Below, piece by piece: positions 45,287-56,071 of a stretch of 64,000 bases of DNA. Below the pieces are notes generated by a model, which was not told where the DNA came from, searched no databases, and saw only the letters and a program-made list of their open reading frames with translations. Where the stretch lies: NCBI GenBank assembly GCA_015680685.1, contig MNCI01004170.1:1467888-1531887 (forward strand). The letters run 5' to 3'. How positions within the stretch are numbered: the first letter of the stretch is position 1; each line of letters opens with the position of its first letter. This DNA is from Gnetum montanum. Taxonomy: Eukaryota > Streptophyta > Gnetopsida > Gnetales > Gnetaceae. The position numbers and the translations under genes were made by a program.

Positions 45287-46250
45287 ATGGATGCTATGAT
45301 GTTGGTTCTCAAAGTAAATCAACCTAAAAAATCTTTAAGTATTGAGATTTCAAAAGAACTTAAGCAATATAAATATTCGATATTTGATGAAACTAGAGAA
45401 CTACCTTTAGAAAGAACTGTTGAGCATGTTATTGATATTTTTCTTAGTGCACAACCTATTCCAAAAGCCCCTTATAGATTTTCCACTTCTAAATTAAGAG
45501 AATTAAAAGTACAATTAGATCAACTATTAGAAGAAGGAAAAATTCAACCTAGTGTATCACCTTGGGGTGCACTAGTCTTATTTGTTAAAAAGAAAGATGA
45601 TTGATTTAAAATCAAGTTATTACCAAATAAGAATTAAAGAGAAAGATATCAAGAAAACTACTTTTAGAACTAGGTATGGATTATATGAATTTTTTGTGAT
45701 GACATTTGGATTAACTAATGTCCCTGCAACATTCATGGCATTAATGAATAATATTTTTCATGAATATCTTGATCAGTTTATTATAGTATTTGTGGCTGAT
45801 AGAATTGTTTACTCTAAGTTAAGAGAAGAACATGTCAAACATTTGAAAATTACAATGGAAGTTCTTAAAGAACATTAGTTGAAAGAAAAATTAAGTAAAT
45901 GTGAACTCTTTAAAGAAAAAGTCTCTTACTTGGACCATATAGTTTCTATAAAAGGATTGTAAGTAGATCCAACAAAAGTTAGTGCAAATTAGGATTGGCC
46001 TGAACTAAAAGATACTATAGTGGTTCATAGTTTTCTAGGCTTAGCAAAATTTTACCAACATTTCATTAAAGATTATTCTACTTTAGTAACCTTGTTGACT
46101 AACCTTTTGTAAGAAAAATGTGTATTCAAGTTTGATAAAAACTGTAGGGAAGCTTTCCTCATATTAAAGATGCTACTCATAATAGCACCTATTCTGAGAA
46201 TTCTTGATGAAGAATTACCATTTGAAGTATCCATGGATGCCTATGGAATA
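45287..46250 (+). pseudogene. pol: Reverse transcriptase of the chromovirus, internally deleted
   Basis: First part, 45287-45604: [54 protein letters not shown]. It then jumps by a frame change directly to [20 protein letters not shown], so the stretch of roughly 35 residues that normally lies between KKKDG and IDL is missing. FFVMTFGLTNVPATFMALMN follows. The catalytic YxDD place reads FVADRIVYS, with the first Asp lost. The connection segment (FLGLAKFYQHFIKDYSTL) is near 46030-46080 and ends at the D-family LTR. Confidence 0.85.
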
Positions 46251-46251
46251 G

Positions 46252-46562
46252 TGATGAGTCGTGTGCTGGTGGCTGAGATATCACGTACGCGATATCTCAG
46301 CCGATGCGATATCACGTACGCGATATCGCGTCCTGCCTCAATGTCTATAAATAAGAGGTGGCTCTCCCTCATTTTGCATCCCAGTTTTAGTGTAGCGAAG
46401 CTCTGGCAGTTTGATCCCTCCAGAGTTAGAATTTTCCCGTGTCTGCCCGCAGTGTGGTGAATGTGATTGTACGGTGTCTTTATTCGAGTGTGCCGTACTT
46501 GGACACGCACATGACCGGCAATAAAGATCGAGATTACTTCATCATTGCAGCATTCACTTAGT
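46252..46562 (+). mobile_element. Partial D-family LTR (5' portion)
   Basis: Begins TGATGAGTCG and has a 94-base U3 of GATATC palindromes, TATAAATA at 46346-46353, the R stretch AGTGTAGCGAAGCTCTGGCA and AATAAAGATC near 46521, then stops at the N. It corresponds to the first 310 bases of an LTR; the remainder of the element is not assembled. Confidence 0.85.
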
Positions 46563-46563
46563 N
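46563..46563. other. Single-N sequence join
   Basis: One N between a partial LTR and a repeat of upstream sequence: a place where two contigs or alleles were joined, not a one-base uncertainty. Confidence 0.8.
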
Positions 46564-46899
46564 GTTGAAAGAAAAATTAAGTAAATGTGAACTCTTTAAA
46601 GAAAAATTCTCTTACTTGGACCATATAGTTTCTATAAAAGGATTGTAAGTAGATCCAACAAAAGCTAGTGCAAATTAGGATTGGCCTGAACTAAAAGATA
46701 CTATAGTGGTTCATAGTTTTCTAGGCTTAGCAAAATTTTACCAACATTTCATTAAAGATTATTCTACTTTAGTAACCTTGTTGACTAACCTTTTGTAAGA
46801 AAAATGTGTATTCAAGTTTGATAAAAAATGTAGGGAAGCTTTCCTCATATTAAAGATGCTACTCATAATAGCACCTATTCTGAGAATTCTTGATGAAGA

Positions 46900-47260
46900 A
46901 TTATCATTTGAAGTATCCATGGATGCCTTGGAATAGGAATTAGTGCAATTCTATCATAAGAAGATAAAGTGGTATGCTATGAATCTAGTAAATTATGAGG
47001 AGTTGAGGTAAATTACTCAACCCATGATATAGAATTACTAGTAATTATTCATGCCTAAAAGTTTGAAGACATTATCTTTGTGAAAAAAGGTTTGTACTAA
47101 AAACCAATCATAAAAGTTTAGAATATTTGCAGAGAAAACCTATTTTAAATACTTGTCAACAATGATGAGTAGAATTATTGGCTAAATATGATTTTGAAAT
47201 CAAATATTCCCAATAAAAAAAATGTAGTAGTTGATGCTCTTAATTGAATGTGGAACTTGA
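46900..47260 (+). pseudogene. pol: RNase H remnant of the chromovirus
   Basis: Reads ISAILS, stop, EDKVVCYESSKL, then EVNYSTHDIELLVIIHA, and further broken pieces around a TNHKSLEYL-like segment near 47100-47125. The order (after RT, before IN) and the start of the domain are typical. Confidence 0.75.
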
Positions 47261-47388
47261 TGATATGTGTGGTAATGATCCCTATGGAATAAGAAATTAA
47301 GGAACAAATAAAAGAATGTCCTTATTTATAAAATAATTAACCCAATACTTCCATTGAGCCTTAATATCAACTTGCTTCTAATGGTTTA

Positions 47389-48290
47389 TTGATGAAAGGA
47401 CAAAGAGTATGCATTCTAGAAGGAAATTGGAGACTAAGGTTATTGTGTGAAGCACATGAAGTACCCTATGAAGGACACCTAGGTTATATTAAGACTTATA
47501 TGATGTTAAAAAAATCTTATTTTTGGCCTAGAATGAAGAATGATGTGTCCTCATACATTAAAAACTATCCAACATGCCAAAGAATAAAAGCCAAAAAAAA
47601 AAGGAAACCTAGTGGGTTATTACAGTCTTTGAAAGTCCCAACCTAGAAATGGGAAGATGTTACCATGGATTTCATTATGAGATTGCCAATAACCAAAAAG
47701 GAAAATGATTTAACTTTGGTAGTGGTTGATCTTCTATCAAAGATGACACATTTCCTAGCTTTGAAATCTACAAACATAGCTAAAGAAGTAGCCCAAAAAT
47801 TCATATAAGTATTTTGATTGTATGGATGTCTAAAATCTATCATTTCATACTAAGATCCCAAGTTCATATCCAAATTTTGGTAAAATTTCCTCAAAGTGCT
47901 TGGAACCCAGTTGAAATTTAGCACAGCTTACCACCCAAAGACTAATGAACAAATTGAACATGTGAGTAGAATATTAAAAGATATTCTATAAAGCTATGTT
48001 GGGAGTAGACCAAAAATGTGGAGAATTACTTGAACCTTGTAGAATTTTCCTATAACAACAACTATCAAGGTTCCATACATTGAATACCATTTGAAGTAGT
48101 ATATGGATGTAACTATCGTACACCACTAACTTGGGTAGATCCAAATTTAAAAATGGAATGGAAGGAAGAAGAAATGAAAATAATGGAAAATATTGTCACA
48201 AGAGTTAAACAAAATTTACAAGCTACCCAAGATAAATATAAGGGATATGTAGATCAACATTGACTTAAGAAAAAATTCTAAGTGTGAGAT
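47389..48290 (+). pseudogene. pol: Integrase remnant of the chromovirus
   Basis: Zinc region: HEVPYEGHLGYIKTYMMLKK, YFWPRMKNDVSSYIKNYPTC; the first Cys of the CxxC pair is replaced (NYPTC). Core: WEDVTMDFIMRLP near 47648-47690 with the first Asp, VVVDLLSKMTHFLAL, then DPKF near 47850, FSTAYHPKTNEQIEHV near 47920 with the Glu kept. Stops at several Gln and Trp positions. Confidence 0.85.
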
Positions 48291-48715
48291 CAAGTACTAC
48301 TAAGGGTAAACCCTACCAAAAGTTCTCTTAAACTTGGAAAATATACTAAATTGGCACCTAGATATTGTGGACCCTTTGAAATCTCTAAAAGAATAGACAA
48401 AGTAGCATATCAGTTAAATATTCCAGTAACTTTAAAAATTCACCCAGTTTTCCATGTAAGTTTGCTAAAGAAATTTCATGTAAATGATGTGCCATATGTG
48501 CTAGACTGGAATACTTTGCCATTGTGATCCAATGCTAGCTTTGAAGTTAAACCCATTGCCATTAAGAACCATCAAACCAAGAAGTTACAAAATAAAAATA
48601 CCAGTGAAGCACTTGTTCAATTATCCAATTTTGATTAGCACACTTGGAAAAACAAGGAGTTTATTCTTAACACTTACCCCCAACTCTTTGATCATCATGA
48701 TATTGAATGATAAAT
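48290..48715 (+). pseudogene. pol: Integrase C-terminus and chromodomain remnant
   Basis: 48300-48470 reads [50 protein letters not shown], the GPY/F module of Ty3 integrases. After a frame shift FEVKPIAIKNHQTKKLQNKN is followed by F, D, stop, HTWKNKEFILNTYPQLFDHH near 48630-48710, the W.N...L...YP.LF pattern of plant chromovirus chromodomains. Such domains direct integration to chromatin marks. Confidence 0.75.
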
Positions 48716-48891
48716 TGTATTTATTATTGATATAATAAATTATATTTTATAGTTTTTTGTTTTTTTGTATATATGATAGTAAGGATAATAAAGAAGTTGA
48801 ATCTAAGGAGCATAACAAAGAAGTAGTAGTTAAGCAACTGGATATAGAGGAAGCACTTGAAGATGAGCTGGATGCTTAAGGGGGGTTAGAT
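48716..48891 (+). other. Chromovirus 3' region with polypurine tract
   Basis: Short tail after the chromodomain; AAGGGGGG at 48878-48885, a few bases before the LTR, is the probable plus-strand primer. An acidic open stretch (QLDIEEALEDELDA) precedes it. Confidence 0.6.
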
Positions 48892-49371
48892 TGTAACATC
48901 TTGTTCCTTGTTAAGGGTAGAAACATTTGTAAAAATGTAATTAACCTTCAAATGAAGGGATGCCTCATTATGAGAAGCTATGATTATTTATGTATCCCTT
49001 AGAAATGGGTTTGACCAGTGCCATTTAAGGTTGGACTTAGAGGTCATGTCGACGTGGAGTTGTGAAGCCTAGAAAGGCAAGTAACGAGAGCTAGGTGAAG
49101 CAAGAAAAGAAGGGACTAATCACCCCTTTAGCTAGATAGCCTAACCATGGTGGCAATGCCAAATTGCCTCTAAAACTTAAGTGGCATGGGAAGATAACCC
49201 AAAGGGTGTTACAATATCCCACTCTTATTAATAAAAATTTTCTCTATTTTTCTTTCCTACTCTATGTACTAGTCATTCATTTATCAAGTATTTTATGGTA
49301 TTTCCATTATATGTGATGAATTAAGTGATGAATGAACATGTTTTTAAGACATCTGAGAATGGGATGTCATA
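48892..49371 (+). mobile_element. 3' LTR of the chromovirus
   Basis: TGTAACATCTTG...GGATGTCATA; full-length partner of 40348-40824. The terminal CA reads TA by one transition. GCTCT follows at 49372-49376. Confidence 0.9.
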
Positions 49372-50008
49372 GCTCTAGAGATGCATCCACATATATGTAA
49401 TCCCTCTCCCAACTCTCTTCTCACCTTTCTGAAGGTCTTCGAATGTGTCCTTCCTAGCACAAGCTTTGCACAAGCTCTCTTTGGTTTTCTCTTATTTTCT
49501 TCTTGCTTACTCTTCCTCTTCTACCAAGCATGGATATAAAACATGATTATAAAGATCCAAAAACACTAGGAACCTTTCCAGAATGACTTACTAGATGTTT
49601 CCCACATGGATCTTTCTTTTCCTAGATGTTTCCCATCAAATTTGCCATGTTGGAGCTTCACCAGATTGAACAAGACATCTCCTAGCCTTCCTAAACATGT
49701 TTTTGTCAATTTGGAATGTTAAGAAGATGTCTCCCATGAGGACAAGATGTCTCCCCTAAGGACAAGACATCTACCCAATGTCCAAGATGTATCCCTTGTG
49801 TCCAAGACATCTTGTAAGATATGTCTCCTCTAACATGACTGTACTTCAACCAAGATGTCTCTTTTTAGTCCAATAAGTTTCTTGTTAAACATCAAGTCTT
49901 AGCCAAGATGTCTTGTTTGCTTTCAAGATATCTTCCCAAAGTTGAAAACCTACAAAAAAATCTTGTAGAAAAAAGAGCAAGGGAATTAGAAGAGGTGGCT
50001 ATACACCA
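49372..50008 (-). mobile_element. 3' LTR of element II, second fragment (with right target duplication of the chromovirus)
   Basis: After GCTCT the sequence (CAATCCCTCTCCCAACTC-like, AGCTTTGCACAAGCTCTC, CTACCAAGCATGGATATAAAACATG) follows 58750-59404. U3 array at 49720-49880. The LTR end is placed at ACACCA near 50008, where similarity to the right LTR stops. Confidence 0.75.
49720..49880 (-). repeat. AAGATGTCTCCC/AAGACATCTT short repeats in element II U3
   Basis: CAAGATGTCTCCC, AAGACATCT and similar words recur every 15-30 bases in both orientations; many halves are mutually palindromic. The partner array is at 59030-59300. Confidence 0.75.
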
Positions 50009-50359
50009 ACTCTCTATCCTTCAAAAAGTAAACTCATGTGAAAGGTGGAGTAGTGATAGAATTCATCCTCCATTTAACAAGTTTGGTCTCATAAATTCAT
50101 ACAAAATCATTGGTAGACCAATCCTTCCAATTAATCAAATACTTATGCCTCTTGACTCCCTAAGTAATAGAAGCTTTTCTTTGCTTGAGTACGACTGCCT
50201 TCCTATCCATAGAAGGCTTGGACTGATCAATAGCCCCTTTCAACTTATTCATGCTACCTTGTATGGTCTCCTCATTAGATGGTCCATGATAGTGCACAAG
50301 ATTTGAAACATTAATACAAAATATGTACTAACATCATTTGGTAAATCAATCTCAGAAGC

Positions 50360-51360
50360 ATTACAATTGATCTTAGCCTTGCTTTTAAAAGCCCCCATAA
50401 TTTTGACTTTCAACTTACAAAATTTAATACCTCTTAGCTACTTCTTCTTCAAGTGCACTCAAACCAAATCACCAACAGAAAATTTAGGCTTCTTCTTTCT
50501 CTCATTTCTCTTGAGGACTCTCTCTTCAACCTTCTTCTCAAGATTTGATTCTACTTATGCATGGAGATCCCTCATCTCTTGCACAAAAGAAATACTAAGT
50601 TTAGCTTCATCATTAAAACTCTTCAAAGTATCCACCATCTTTGAGCAAAAATTATAGTCTATCTCAAATGGACTTTTGCCAATATCAACATGAAAAGAAT
50701 TATTATACAAAAACTCAACATGACACAACAAGTTTTCCAACTATTTTAGCTCTCCATCATGAAAATATCTCTATATGTTTAGCAAGGATATATGCACCAC
50801 CTCCATTTTTCCATTAGATTCTAGATGATATGAATTAGAAAAATTTAGCTTTGCTCTAAAATTTCCCAAAGGGACATCCAAAGGAATACCATGCAACTTC
50901 ATAACATCTTGGAAAAATAAATTTGCAACATGAGAAGCATCACTCATCTTCTTACATGGAATAAAATGTATCATCTTGGATAACCTATTCACAAACAAAA
51001 ATTGCATCATTCACATGATAGATCTTTAGAATACCACTCACAAAGTCCATTGACACACTTTCCCATGAACCCTTGGGAATTGGCAAAGCCATATAGTGCC
51101 CATCAACACCTTTACCTCCTTTGAACTTTTAACATGTCAATAACTCCATAAATTTCAAAATCTTTTTTGCCATACCAAGCCAAAAATAGTGCCTACCCAA
51201 AAGTTTCAATGGCCATGTCACTACAATGCTTTTTAAACAAAATATTTTTCCTAAAATAACAATTAGAAGCGCATACCTTTCCATTCTTAAAAATAGTTCA
51301 TCTTGAATATGATAGTCCATCCATTGGTCTATCCTACTCATTCATGATTCTTTGAGGTTC
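50360..51360 (-). pseudogene. pol: Integrase remnant of element II
   Basis: Minus strand: 51341-51129 is the zinc-region side (YHIQDELFLRMERY, GRHYFWLGMAKKILKFMELL), 51010-50771 the core (FLFVNRLSKMIHFIPCKKMS, ASHVANLFFQDVMKLHGIP, then SNSYHLESNGKMEVV with Glu position), 50740-50555 LLCHVEFLYNNSFHVDIGKS and PFEIDYNF. The end at 50500-50360 reads KPKFSVGDLV, stop, VHLKKK, like the usual GDLVW..L segment. Stops and small deletions throughout, including loss of DxxF. Confidence 0.8.
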
Positions 51361-51536
51361 CTTCACACTTTTCCAAAATCATCATCATGATCATACAAAG
51401 GAGCAAAATCATCCATATCTTTCACATGAGGCACATTGAAATTCATCACATGAACCCTAGATAACACATTAGCCAACACACTGGCTTTTTTACTTTTGTA
51501 TTTCAAAAACAAATTGAACTCTTGTAACTATGCAAC

Positions 51537-51800
51537 TCACTTTATATGCTTTGCACCCAACTTCTTTTGAGAGTTTAGAAATTGTAGTGCTTTGTGGTTT
51601 GTCATCAAAGTTAACTCTTTGGGTAAAAATGAATGCCTCCAAATCTTGATTGCTTGAAGAATAACATACAACTCCTTCTCATATATGCTATAATTTTGCC
51701 TTGACTCATTCAAATTTTCTAAAAGGAAAGCAACAAGCCTACCTTCTTCTGAAAGTACCTCAAAAATGGAAAGACTACTTGCATACACCTCCACCTAAAA
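51537..51800 (-). pseudogene. pol: RNase H remnant of element II
   Basis: Minus strand from 51794: VYASSLSIFEVLSEEGRLVA, FLLENLNESRQNYSIYEKEL, YVILQAIKIWRHSFLPKELT, LMTNHKALQFLNSQKKLGAK. The YEKEL and TNHKAL segments are the normal landmarks. The N-terminal Asp-containing part is altered. Confidence 0.85.
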
Positions 51801-51887
51801 AAGATTTTAAAACTCTAAAATTACAAGCAATATTTTTCTAGTAATCTTTTCTTTCAACAAGTCAAAGCTTCCTTGGTTTTCATTATC

Positions 51888-52860
51888 CTACCTAAAATAT
51901 TTATTTTTCTTCAAAAAAGTAAACATAGACCATGAAATACCATTGAAATCTTTGATGAACCATCTATAAAAACCTACGAAACCAAGGAATGATCTTACCT
52001 CCTCAACATTCTTAGGAGTTGACCAATTCTTAATAGCCTTTACCTTGATAGCTTTCATTTGAATTTGGTTTTTAAAAATCACAAGTTCTAAATATGTGAT
52101 TTTCCTTTTGAAGGAATGAATTTTCTTCACATTGATTACTAGTTGTGCCTCCTACAACTTAAGATACATCATCTTCGAGTGATCCAAGTTCCTTATTAGA
52201 GCAATATGCCAAAATATCATTAAAAAAATAATACAACATTTACCAATTAAGTCCTTTAATACATCATGCATCAATATCATGAATGTAACAGGTATATTCA
52301 TGAGAGCCCAAGTGGCATCATTAACTACTTAAATAATCCATTCGGTGTCTTGAAAGCTATCTTTCATTCATCACCAAGTCTGATTCTAATTTGATGGTAC
52401 CCGTTATTCAAATAATTTTTTCTAAAAACATCTACATTGGTAAGGACATCAAGAACATCATCCATCCTTGGAATAGAAAACCTGTACCTCCTTACTATCC
52501 TATTTACTACCTTGAAATTAGCACATCCTTCATTCATCACTATCCTTGTTTGGCACTAGCACTGCTAGAACTACATAAGGTGAAGTAGACTCCCTCATGA
52601 AATCATTTGCAAGTAACTCCTCTACTTTCCTTTGCAAGCCAATCCTCTGATTTGGTGCCATCTAGTAAGCTCTCTCATTTGGAATAATAGCACTAGGGAT
52701 GAAGTTAATTTGATGTTGTACATTCCTCATTAGTGGTAATCCATTGAGTTTCCCCTTAAACACCTTGAAGAATTTCTCCTTCAAGCCTAGCACACCTATA
52801 AGAAGTTCAGTTTGCACATCATCATGATTAGGAGCAACTGTTGTTACAACCATAAAACCA
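51888..52860 (-). pseudogene. pol: Reverse transcriptase remnant of element II
   Basis: Minus strand: 52853-52662 holds GLKEKFFKVFKGKLNGLPLM, QHQINFIPSAIIPNERAY, and continues MAPNQRIGLQRKVEELLAND, the entry to RT. After degraded palm segments, the catalytic place near 52200-52225 can be read FFNDILAY (with a T-run frame change), i.e. one Asp of YxDD has become Asn. 52130-51888 is the connection: SFKRKITYLELVIFKNQIQM, KNWSTPKNVEEVRSFLGFVG, FYRWFIKDF. Confidence 0.8.
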
Positions 52861-52989
52861 AAATTGGTTTCATCGTGTTCCTTAATGTAATCCTTCTCTC
52901 TTATAAGGATTAAAGAAGCATTAAGTAAGCTTTGCTACCTCACTTGTTTGGCTATCATAGGAATTAAATCATGGATTCCATTAGGTCTA

Positions 52990-53290
52990 GCTACACCCCA
53001 CACATTTCTTGCTTCATCAAATTGAGCGCCTTTGTTAAAATTCTAAGATCTATCAAGAATACATCAGCATAATCTTTTGGAATCACATCACACTTCAAAA
53101 CATCATGAAAAACTTCAATTTTAAGTCTCAAGGTAGATTTTTTCCTTTCTTCTTGAGAAAAATCTCTAGACAACCAATGCATCTTATAGGGTCTCATATG
53201 AGGATTAGTTACCAAACCTAACCTAGCAATTTCCCTAGAAGAAATAACATTTTCTTGGGCTTCCCAATCAATAAAAACATCTAGCCCCAA
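52990..53290 (-). pseudogene. pol: Retropepsin remnant of element II
   Basis: Minus strand from 53290: MGLDVFIDWEAQENVISSRE, IARLGLVTNPHMRPYKMHWL, then LKIEVFHDVLKCDVIPKDYA. The family active-site region D-[GS]-G..NVIS reads DWEAQENVIS, so the Asp is kept but the Gly positions are not. The CDVIP..A.V segment is the usual second half. Confidence 0.8.
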
Positions 53291-53439
53291 TCTAAAAGAA
53301 AAATTTCCTATTAATATGATCTACTCTATTTACATTCCTCATGAATTTAATTTAGAAACATCCTTAATTTTTGGAGCATTAGGATTACCTCTCCAAAGAA
53401 CTTTGCTTGATGTCTCTTTAACCCCCATGGTTTGCACAT

Positions 53440-53772
53440 CTTTTCCCTTAGCTACCTTGTGAAGTGGACATTTCCATTGCCTGTGTTCCCATGCTTTACA
53501 CTTGAAGCATTGAATTTTTTATGAGTTTCTACCTTAACCCTTACCTTGGTCCTTCTTGGTCTTACCCTTCTCATCACCTCTTTTAGTCTTCTTATCCTGG
53601 CTACTCATCTTCAAATTTAGACTTGGATTCCTTCTTAGATCTAGACCCCTTCTCCATCCCGTTGGAACTTTCTTGACTCCTATTTTCAAATCCACCTAAT
53701 TTCTTCTCGGCCTTGAGTGGCAAATCATAAGCCTCATCAAGTTTCTGTGGCTCATTAAAAGAAAACTCTTAA
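53440..53772 (-). pseudogene. gag: Gag C-terminus of element II with zinc knuckle
   Basis: Minus strand: FSFNEPQKLDEAYDLPLKAE, KKLGGFENRSQESSNGMEKG, then a basic stretch and CFKCKAWEHRQWKC at 53468-53509, a regular C-x2-C-x4-H-x4-C knuckle, followed by PLHKVAKGKDVQTM. The N-terminal remainder of gag lies at 57470-58345, beyond an inserted LTR. Confidence 0.8.
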
Positions 53773-55335
53773 TGGTGGTGGTGACTACTTGGGACTACCA
53801 ACATTAGGAGCCTTCAGTATCATGACCTTAAGGGCCATTAAAAATAAAAGTGTTTCTTAAAACTAGGTTTAGGTGCTTGTTGGTCTTCTGGAAACACCAA
53901 GGCCTAGATACCTTCAAATAAACTTAGTGGTTATGAAATGAACTAAACGTGAGTATGTGCTTGTTGTAAATGTTGAAATTCTTGGGTTCATGTATGAACT
54001 TATAATTGCCTATTGTAAAAGAAATTCAGCTAGCTTTGTCAAGTACTATGAGTTGTTTGAGATTCCTATTTTGTCAAATCACTTAGTTTATATAGACCCT
54101 ATAGTACGCTACTTGAAATACATAAAATTTCACCAAAATGGTTGAGCACAATTCTACCAATCTACTCCTAGTTTCTCCCAAAGAGAAAATTCCACAAGAA
54201 AACTAGAAATAGAGCAAGATTCAATCGACTTTAGAAAGATAAAAGAAATAAAAGTAGATTTGCGTAAATCTCAAACATTTAGGCAAGATAAAGTAAACAT
54301 GATGAAACACTTCACAATAAAGCTATTTCAATTTAATCTAAGTATTACAAATTACTCAGATCTTCTAAGCTCAAAAGCAAATTCATAAAAGACAATCTTA
54401 TTTACTACCAAAATGCTTTGTAAACCATAAGTACAAGCTTATGCTTAGCTAGTCAATAGTTTTCAAGAATTGCAAACACTAGAACTAATAGAAAAAATTG
54501 AAAATTTTTTAAATTATAATTCTAAGGCAATAAACTTTAGAAAAATGAAGCTATTTCAAACAAGCCAAAGTATCAAAGATTCTCCAAATCCTCTAAACTC
54601 AAATAGGAAATTTCTATAAGACATTACCATTAAATTGATCAAGATGTTTTTCTATAACATAAACTCTTATTTGGCAAACCTTAATAGAAATCTAATAGTG
54701 CATAAAACGGACCTTTAAGAATAATCTAGAAAATCCCAAAATTAAATGTTAAGCACATTGCTATCTAGAACATTAGCTATGTAATTAAAAAAAAGGGAAG
54801 AAAGGAACTCATAGGATTAAAATCAAGTAGTCGAATTGTATCTTTAGCAATCCATGCTTTTACAATCTTCAATGTTACTTCTACCAATTTTTCCCTCCCA
54901 AAAAAATATATGTTATCCTACTCTTGAAGCCCTTTTAGAGTAGCTTCATGGTAGTTAAATTCATTATTGAAGGTTAAGGTAAATATAAAATATATAGGAA
55001 ATTTATTCATAACTATCTTAAGAAGTTATAACTTCTATAGTGAGTTATGTGAAAATCAAGCCATAGTTGGCAAATGTCTTCTTAGCAATTACAACCTTAC
55101 AAATATCAAGGAGATCTATTTATAACTTCCATGGGAGGTTATAACTTTTATTGAAAATTTTTAATTCCTAAATAAATTAAAGTTATATTTATCAAATGAT
55201 TTTAAATTCCCTACTTTTCAAATCGTAAACCTCGCTTTTTAAAATTACTAGTTGTAATTTGAATAAACCATAAGTTTTTGTTTATGATGATTTGTTTTTA
55301 AAATAAAATTGTTATTAAGTCCATATGACCTAATA
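53773..55335 (-). mobile_element. Family-B LTR inserted in element II gag
   Basis: Co-linear with 19575-20897 (TTGGGACTACCAA, GTTTCTTAAAACT.GGTTTAGGTGCTTG, AATAAACTTAGTGGTTATG, TTATAACTTCTATAG). It begins near TGG at 53773. The right end is not certain because the partner at 20897 is cut; sequence up to 55335 before the D-family LTR may belong to it. Confidence 0.65.
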
Positions 55336-55340
55336 TACAT

Positions 55341-56066
55341 TGATTAGATGCGATATCGCATGCACCACGATATCGCGTACGTGATATAGTGGCCCGCCGC
55401 TAAATCTATAAATAAGAGGCANGTGCATGGAATAGGTTTATTACATGTTATTTCTTACATGTTATTTATTACATGCATTAGCACAGCATGATTACGACTT
55501 GATTACGAGCATTGACGAATGTGTATGGCTAATCAAGGAATCGGCTACTCATCACGATTAGATTCTCTCACCCTTATCTCCTAGAATGCGGAATGAGTAC
55601 GACTTGACTATGAGCATTTACGAATGTTTACGGCTAGTCAAGGAATCGATTGCTCATTACATTTAGGCTAATTAAGTGCCTCATTATGACCACTTTGAGC
55701 ACGTATCCCAGTAATGATTAGCATTTGGTAGCCAAAGTTGCATAGTTCAGGGTGTGTACGGTAAGTGGGAACGGATGCTAATGCTAGTTAATTTAGAATT
55801 AGTCCTTAGTTAGAGTTAGTTAGCTCTTTCAACCCTTCACCCTTTAGCATAGGAGATAAAACTAGAAAAGACCATAAAAAATCATATACCTTGAACTTAC
55901 TTAACCATACACCGTGACAACAACAAGTAAGTCTGGGAAGACAACGAATGATTAACCCCAAGTTTTCCATGGGGCGTTTAGGCATTTAGTCTGTGGAGTT
56001 CGACTGGATTGCACGTGCTACACTCATTTCGTATGGTTGAGTGTAGGGGTACCTTGCCACACATCA
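55341..56066 (+). mobile_element. D-family LTR with TACAT target duplication and internal N
   Basis: TGATTAG at 55341 to ACATCA at 56066, flanked on both sides by TACAT (55336-55340, 56067-56071). A 66-base U3 with GATATC palindromes and TATAAATA at 55407-55414 come first. The N at 55422 follows, then the text resumes in U5 (GTGCATGGAATAGG), skipping about 400 bases present in the other LTRs. Either a solo LTR with a gap, or a complete element whose interior was lost at the N. Confidence 0.9.
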
Positions 56067-56071
56067 TACAT

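Larger units (their letters stand above)
45878..46936 (+). repeat. 374-base direct duplication flanking a partial LTR and a single N
   Basis: 45878-46251 and 46564-46936 are nearly identical, with a handful of substitutions and one base lost (CTATGG versus CTTGG). Between them lie a partial D-family LTR and the N at 46563. After 46936 the second copy reads through the insertion point as an empty site (GGAATAG GAATTAG). Confidence 0.9.
40348..49371 (+). mobile_element. Full-length chromovirus (Ty3/Gypsy with chromodomain), decayed
   Basis: LTRs of 477 and 480 bases start TGTAACATC and end ATGTCACA/ATGTCATA, with GCTCT duplicated outside. Met-tRNA-like primer site, an unusually long leader with an antisense ORF remnant, gag, PR, RT, RNase H, IN and a chromodomain tail follow in the order of chromoviruses. 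All domains have stops; RT has an internal deletion. A partial D-family LTR with an N join sits in the RT-RNase H region. Confidence 0.9.
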
